Assembly: GCA_024279275.1 (NCBI GenBank)
Contig: JAJRRS010000166.1
Coordinates: 1-59,345 of the forward strand
DNA: 59,345 nucleotides
Direction of reading: 5' to 3'
From: Planctomycetota bacterium
GTDB taxonomy: Bacteria; Planctomycetota; Phycisphaerae; Phycisphaerales; Phycisphaeraceae
This document shows positions 56,285-59,345 of the stretch, piece by piece. Every line of letters starts with the position of its first letter. Positions within the stretch are counted from its first letter, which is position 1. The translations under genes and the position numbers were made by a program. Below the pieces are notes generated by a model, which saw nothing but the letters and a program-made list of their open reading frames with translations, was not told the origin of the DNA and ran no database searches.

Positions 56285-57900
56285 GGGGTTGCGTTTCCAA
56301 GGACACGGCCAAGGGCTTGTTGGGTTTGGCCGGTGCGTTTGAGGTATAGCCAAGCGACCTGAACACGCAGGGAGTCTTCCAGCCGGCTCCCGCCGCGGGC
56401 AATCATGGAGAGGTCCGCCATCTGTTTGTCGTCCATCGGCTGATCGGATCGTGCCTGCAGCAACAAGGCAAGCCCTTGTGCATCGACACTGTTGAGTTGA
56501 TCTTCAATACCCCGCACCACATCCAACGCATCGACTTCGCGTGTTCGGATCAGGCCAAGCAGGATCGCCTGAGTCAGCAGTTTGTCGGTCGATGGGTCGA
56601 TCAGCAGGGGGCGCAGGAGTTTTACTGCCGCATCGGAGTCGCGTTCGTAGAGGGCTTGTGCGGCCTGGACCGCTTCATCAAGCCGACGGGCCTTGCCGCG
56701 AACTGGGCTGTGTTCGTAAGCGAGCACCAGACCCAGCAGGATGATCTGCGCATCGAAGTCCGATGCATGGTCGCGTGCATAGGAGATCGCCCAGGCGTTG
56801 ATCATCGGGTGGCCGAACTCCAGGAGTGCGGCGATCGGGTCGGCTGCCTGCGATGAACCGGTGGCGATGTGCGTGCCTGCTTCACCGATGGCCGCCAGCA
56901 TCGGGTCGGCGTCCTGCGTGAGCGTCTCAAAGATGTCGGCATCCAGCCAGGGCGAGAGGTGCAGGGCTACAAGCGCCAGGCGGACCCGGCCTGCAGGTGA
57001 ACCTGCCGCACTGGCGTAACGTGTCTGCCAAAGGTCTACCGCACCGGGTTCGCCGAAGCGCAGCGCGGTACGCAGAGCCAGCAGTTGGAGTATGGGGTCG
57101 TTGCCGGGGTCTTTGGCAAGCGCCAACGCCCAGGGAGCAATGCGGTTGAACTCGTGCTTCAAGGCGGTCTGCAGAAGCATCACGCGGACCGTGTCCTGCT
57201 GAGGATCGTCAGAGGTGTTGACCAGATTGCTGAGATAGTCAAGCCCGGCGGGGTCATCCAGTTGAGCCAGCAGCAGGGCGGCCAGCGCAGAACCGCCGAG
57301 TTTTTTCGCGTGGGTCAGAGTTCCACGAAGCATGGCGGTGTCGTTGAATTCGCCAGCCTGTGTCAAGCGGATCGCGACAAGGACTTTGACCTCCTGGGCC
57401 AACCCATCCCATTGAAGTATTTGTTTGGCTCGCTCATGGTCGAGTAGCTCGCCATCCATCGCAGCGGTGATGACGGTGCTTTGCACCAGCGGGTCATCGA
57501 TCTGTGCGATCAGTGAGAGATCAACGCTTTTGTCGGGGCTGATCTCCGCCAGGCCCAGGATGCCGTGGATCTTCAGGCCGGGATGCTCGGAGCGGGCGAG
57601 GAACTCAAAGAGCGGTTGGGTGGCGGGGTCGCTGAGGTGACGGATGGCTTTGAGCAGCAGGTTATGCGTGCCACGACGATCGACGACCGTGCTCTGCGAA
57701 AGCAACAGGACCGCAGCGTCCATGACATCATCGGCATCGTCCTGCGCGTCAGCCTGTGCAATGGCGGGGCCGGGGAATACGCACAACCCACCGCCGGGCA
57801 AACCCGTAGTCGGCAGCACAGTCAACACAGCAGCGAGATATAACCAGCCCGGCTTGAGCGTCATAGCCCACAGTTTACGCGATCGCCCCCGGAGCGACAT
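56281..57900 (-). CDS. Secreted helical-repeat protein, function unknown
   Basis: 539 residues. A signal peptide (about MSLRGRSRKLWAMTLKPGWL then YLAAVLTVLPTTG) is followed by a body made of repeated antiparallel helical pairs (LLLKAIRHLSDPATQPLFEFL, ALRTALRFGEPGAVDLW and others) that resembles HEAT- or TPR-like arrays. Start options are ATG 57900 and ATG 57864; neither has a ribosome site. The frame extends upstream into C-rich decamer DNA reading RYPPRYPPRYSPG, which is rejected as start region. It overlaps the DegT gene by four bases. Confidence 0.65.
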   Translation of the reverse strand: MSLRGRSRKLWAMTLKPGWLYLAAVLTVLPTTGLPGGGLCVFPGPAIAQADAQDDADDVMDAAVLLLSQSTVVDRRGTHNLLLKAIRHLSDPATQPLFEFLARSEHPGLKIHGILGLAEISPDKSVDLSLIAQIDDPLVQSTVITAAMDGELLDHERAKQILQWDGLAQEVKVLVAIRLTQAGEFNDTAMLRGTLTHAKKLGGSALAALLLAQLDDPAGLDYLSNLVNTSDDPQQDTVRVMLLQTALKHEFNRIAPWALALAKDPGNDPILQLLALRTALRFGEPGAVDLWQTRYASAAGSPAGRVRLALVALHLSPWLDADIFETLTQDADPMLAAIGEAGTHIATGSSQAADPIAALLEFGHPMINAWAISYARDHASDFDAQIILLGLVLAYEHSPVRGKARRLDEAVQAAQALYERDSDAAVKLLRPLLIDPSTDKLLTQAILLGLIRTREVDALDVVRGIEDQLNSVDAQGLALLLQARSDQPMDDKQMADLSMIARGGSRLEDSLRVQVAWLYLKRTGQTQQALGRVLGNATP

Positions 57901-57919
57901 CAAGGGATAACAGAGGGAA

Positions 57920-57964
57920 GGACCGGGGGAGTACCGAGGGGGATACCGGGGGGGATACCGGGGG
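57920..57964. repeat. Degenerate tandem C-rich decamer/11-mer array
   Basis: Plus strand reads as imperfect repeats of GATACCGGGGG (GACCGGGGGA, GTACCGAGGG, GGATACCGGG, GGGGATACCGGGGG). It is the reverse complement of the array type at 37031-37080. Confidence 0.8.
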
Positions 57965-58047
57965 CAAACTGTCTGCTGAGCATCCGTCACACGGAAACAT
58001 CCTGCGGGATTGACCCCCGATGCTGCTGCGGCGACGATAGTGGGTTC

Positions 58048-59136
58048 ATGGCCTACGAAAGAAACAATATCCGCAGCTTAAGCCCCTATGTCCCCGGCGA
58101 ACAGCCTCAGGACACCCGGGTCGTCAAGCTGAACACCAACGAGAACCCGTACCCCCCGGCCCCCGGCGTGCTTGAAGCCATCACGGGTGTCGGGGCCGAT
58201 GCGCTAAGGCGATACCCATCTCCGACCGCCAGCGAGTTCCGGGCAGTAGCGGCGCAGACACACGACCTTGATGCTGACCAGGTCATTGCAACCAATGGCG
58301 GCGACGAATTATTGCGCCTGGCGATGACGGTGTTCTGCAACCCAGATGGGGATGAAGGGGTGGGGGGGATCGGCGAGACCTGGCCGACCTATTCGCTTTA
58401 CGACGTGTTGGCGCGGATCCATGACACGCCGATCGTTCGTGTACCACTTGAAGAAGACTGGGCGATTCCCCAAGACTTCGCGGGCCAGCTAAATGACGCG
58501 GGGTGTCGCTTGGCGATCGTGGTCAGCCCGCACGCACCGTCCGGGCGCTATGAATCCTGCGACCGGCTGCGTCAGATCGCCACGGAATTTAAGGGTGTGT
58601 TGCTGATCGATGAGGCGTACACGGATTTCGCACGAGACGACGCTATCGATCTGATCCGTGGCGAAGACGCGATGGATAATGTTCTGCTGCTGCGGACACT
58701 GAGCAAGGGCTACTCGCTGGCCGGGCTGCGGTTTGGCTACGGCCTTGCCCATCGGAACCTGATCGCGGTACTGGATAAGGCACGCGACAGCTACAACACC
58801 GATATCCTCGGCCAAGTCGCTGCGGTGGCGGCCTTGAACGGCCAAGAGCAGGCCCGCACATCCTGCGCCAAGGTCGTCGATGAACGGCGAAGGGTCGGCG
58901 ATGAGCTGGCACGGCTGGGCTGGTGGGTCTGGCCCAGCGACAGCAATTTTATCCTCACGAAACCCCCCGCCCCCGGTTCCGGGCAAAACGCACGAGATAT
59001 CTACGAATCACTCAAGGCCCAGGGGGTATTCGTGCGATACTTCGATCAGGACCGCCTCCGTGATAAACTGAGGATCACCATCGGAACACCCGACCAGAAC
59101 AACACCCTGCTGCGTGCCCTGACTAGCAGAACTTGA
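58048..59136 (+). CDS. hisC: Histidinol-phosphate aminotransferase
   Basis: 362 residues. Class I/II PLP aminotransferase with LNTNENPYPPAPGVLEAI at the N-terminus, ATNGGDELLRLAMTVFCNPDG, SPHAPSGRYESCDRL and the PLP-Lys220 in LLRTLSKGYSLAGLRFGYG. It converts imidazole acetol phosphate to histidinol phosphate in histidine synthesis. It is followed by hisB, so this is part of a his operon. Confidence 0.95.
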   Translation: MAYERNNIRSLSPYVPGEQPQDTRVVKLNTNENPYPPAPGVLEAITGVGADALRRYPSPTASEFRAVAAQTHDLDADQVIATNGGDELLRLAMTVFCNPDGDEGVGGIGETWPTYSLYDVLARIHDTPIVRVPLEEDWAIPQDFAGQLNDAGCRLAIVVSPHAPSGRYESCDRLRQIATEFKGVLLIDEAYTDFARDDAIDLIRGEDAMDNVLLLRTLSKGYSLAGLRFGYGLAHRNLIAVLDKARDSYNTDILGQVAAVAALNGQEQARTSCAKVVDERRRVGDELARLGWWVWPSDSNFILTKPPAPGSGQNARDIYESLKAQGVFVRYFDQDRLRDKLRITIGTPDQNNTLLRALTSRT

Positions 59137-59208
59137 CCGAATCAATCCCCCCCAGACCCTAGACCCCAATACCCTAGACCCCATCCCCCAGCCCCCCCCG
59201 GACCTTCC

Positions 59209-59345
59209 ATGCCAACACGCACCGCCAAAATCACACGCAAGACCAACGAAACCGACATCACCGTCGAGTTGAATCTGGACCCGGCCAAGACCGGCGACTA
59301 CTCGAATAAAACCGGCGTCGGGTTCTTCGACCACATGCTCGATCA
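59209..59345 (+). CDS. hisB: Imidazoleglycerol-phosphate dehydratase, N-terminal end (partial)
   Basis: The first 45 residues run to the window edge. [23 protein letters not shown] is not a conserved catalytic segment but [10 protein letters not shown] matches the FDHMLD histidine-ligand motif of HisB, which binds Mn. The position directly after hisC supports this. It dehydrates imidazoleglycerol phosphate. A repeated ACCCTAGACCCCA tract precedes the start. Confidence 0.88.
   Translation, partial: MPTRTAKITRKTNETDITVELNLDPAKTGDYSNKTGVGFFDHMLD

Overview
The window looks like chromosomal DNA of a planctomycete, most likely class Phycisphaerae. Two secreted proteins end in PEP-CTERM-type tails. 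Several small membrane proteins carry the planctomycetal CxxCGYxLRG...CPECG zinc ribbon. Glutamine synthetase is of type III, lysine synthesis uses LL-diaminopimelate aminotransferase, and the intergenic DNA is rich in dispersed inverted repeats. This placement is inferred from gene content; there is no rRNA here. The DNA is GC-rich except for one AT-rich island at about 11.9-13.95 kb.

Layout. 0-5 kb: the tail of an IS630-like transposase, a PEP-CTERM protein, an ArsR / CoA-disulfide-reductase / rhodanese operon that looks like a persulfide-response unit with a palindromic operator, two zinc-ribbon membrane proteins, and a tRNA-Cys with an unusually long variable arm. 5-12 kb: a structured non-coding stretch, an EamA transporter, glutamine synthetase III and aconitase. 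11.9-13.9 kb: the most unusual element, a retron consisting of an msr/msd-like structured region followed by a reverse transcriptase fused to a trypsin-like serine protease. 14-24 kb: a membrane protein, a PhoD-like phosphatase, two related membrane proteins, PheA, a small zinc-ribbon protein, an anchored protein, an MscS channel, an alpha/beta hydrolase and a GH57 glycosidase. 24-36 kb: alaS (with an internal insertion), dapL, a PNPOx-like protein, the rpoZ-coaC-cREC operon, pheT (short form), a GT2 glycosyltransferase, a DEAD-box helicase and a 43-codon small ORF with a perfect Shine-Dalgarno. 36-47 kb: comF, a dihydroorotate-dehydrogenase-like protein, fliM, ridA, a broken transposase, a membrane-anchored coiled-coil protein with a BRCT-like end, an LpxL-type acyltransferase, a response regulator, a secreted heme-motif protein, a coiled-coil lipoprotein and a STAS protein. 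47-59.3 kb: gyrA, a very glycine-rich PEP-CTERM-like protein, a zinc-ribbon membrane protein, ychF, another zinc-ribbon membrane protein, a DegT aminotransferase overlapping a secreted helical protein, hisC and the start of hisB.

Most genes are core metabolism and information processing in short operons. The accessory content is the retron, the IS remnants and the repeats. The repeats fall into at least three families: GCAGATTGCGCAGAT modules, GGCACAA inverted repeats, and C-rich decamers that also seem to have shaped the N-termini of several proteins. Start codons were moved from the longest ORF where a Shine-Dalgarno, an overlap or the family pattern favoured an internal start; this is stated in each entry.
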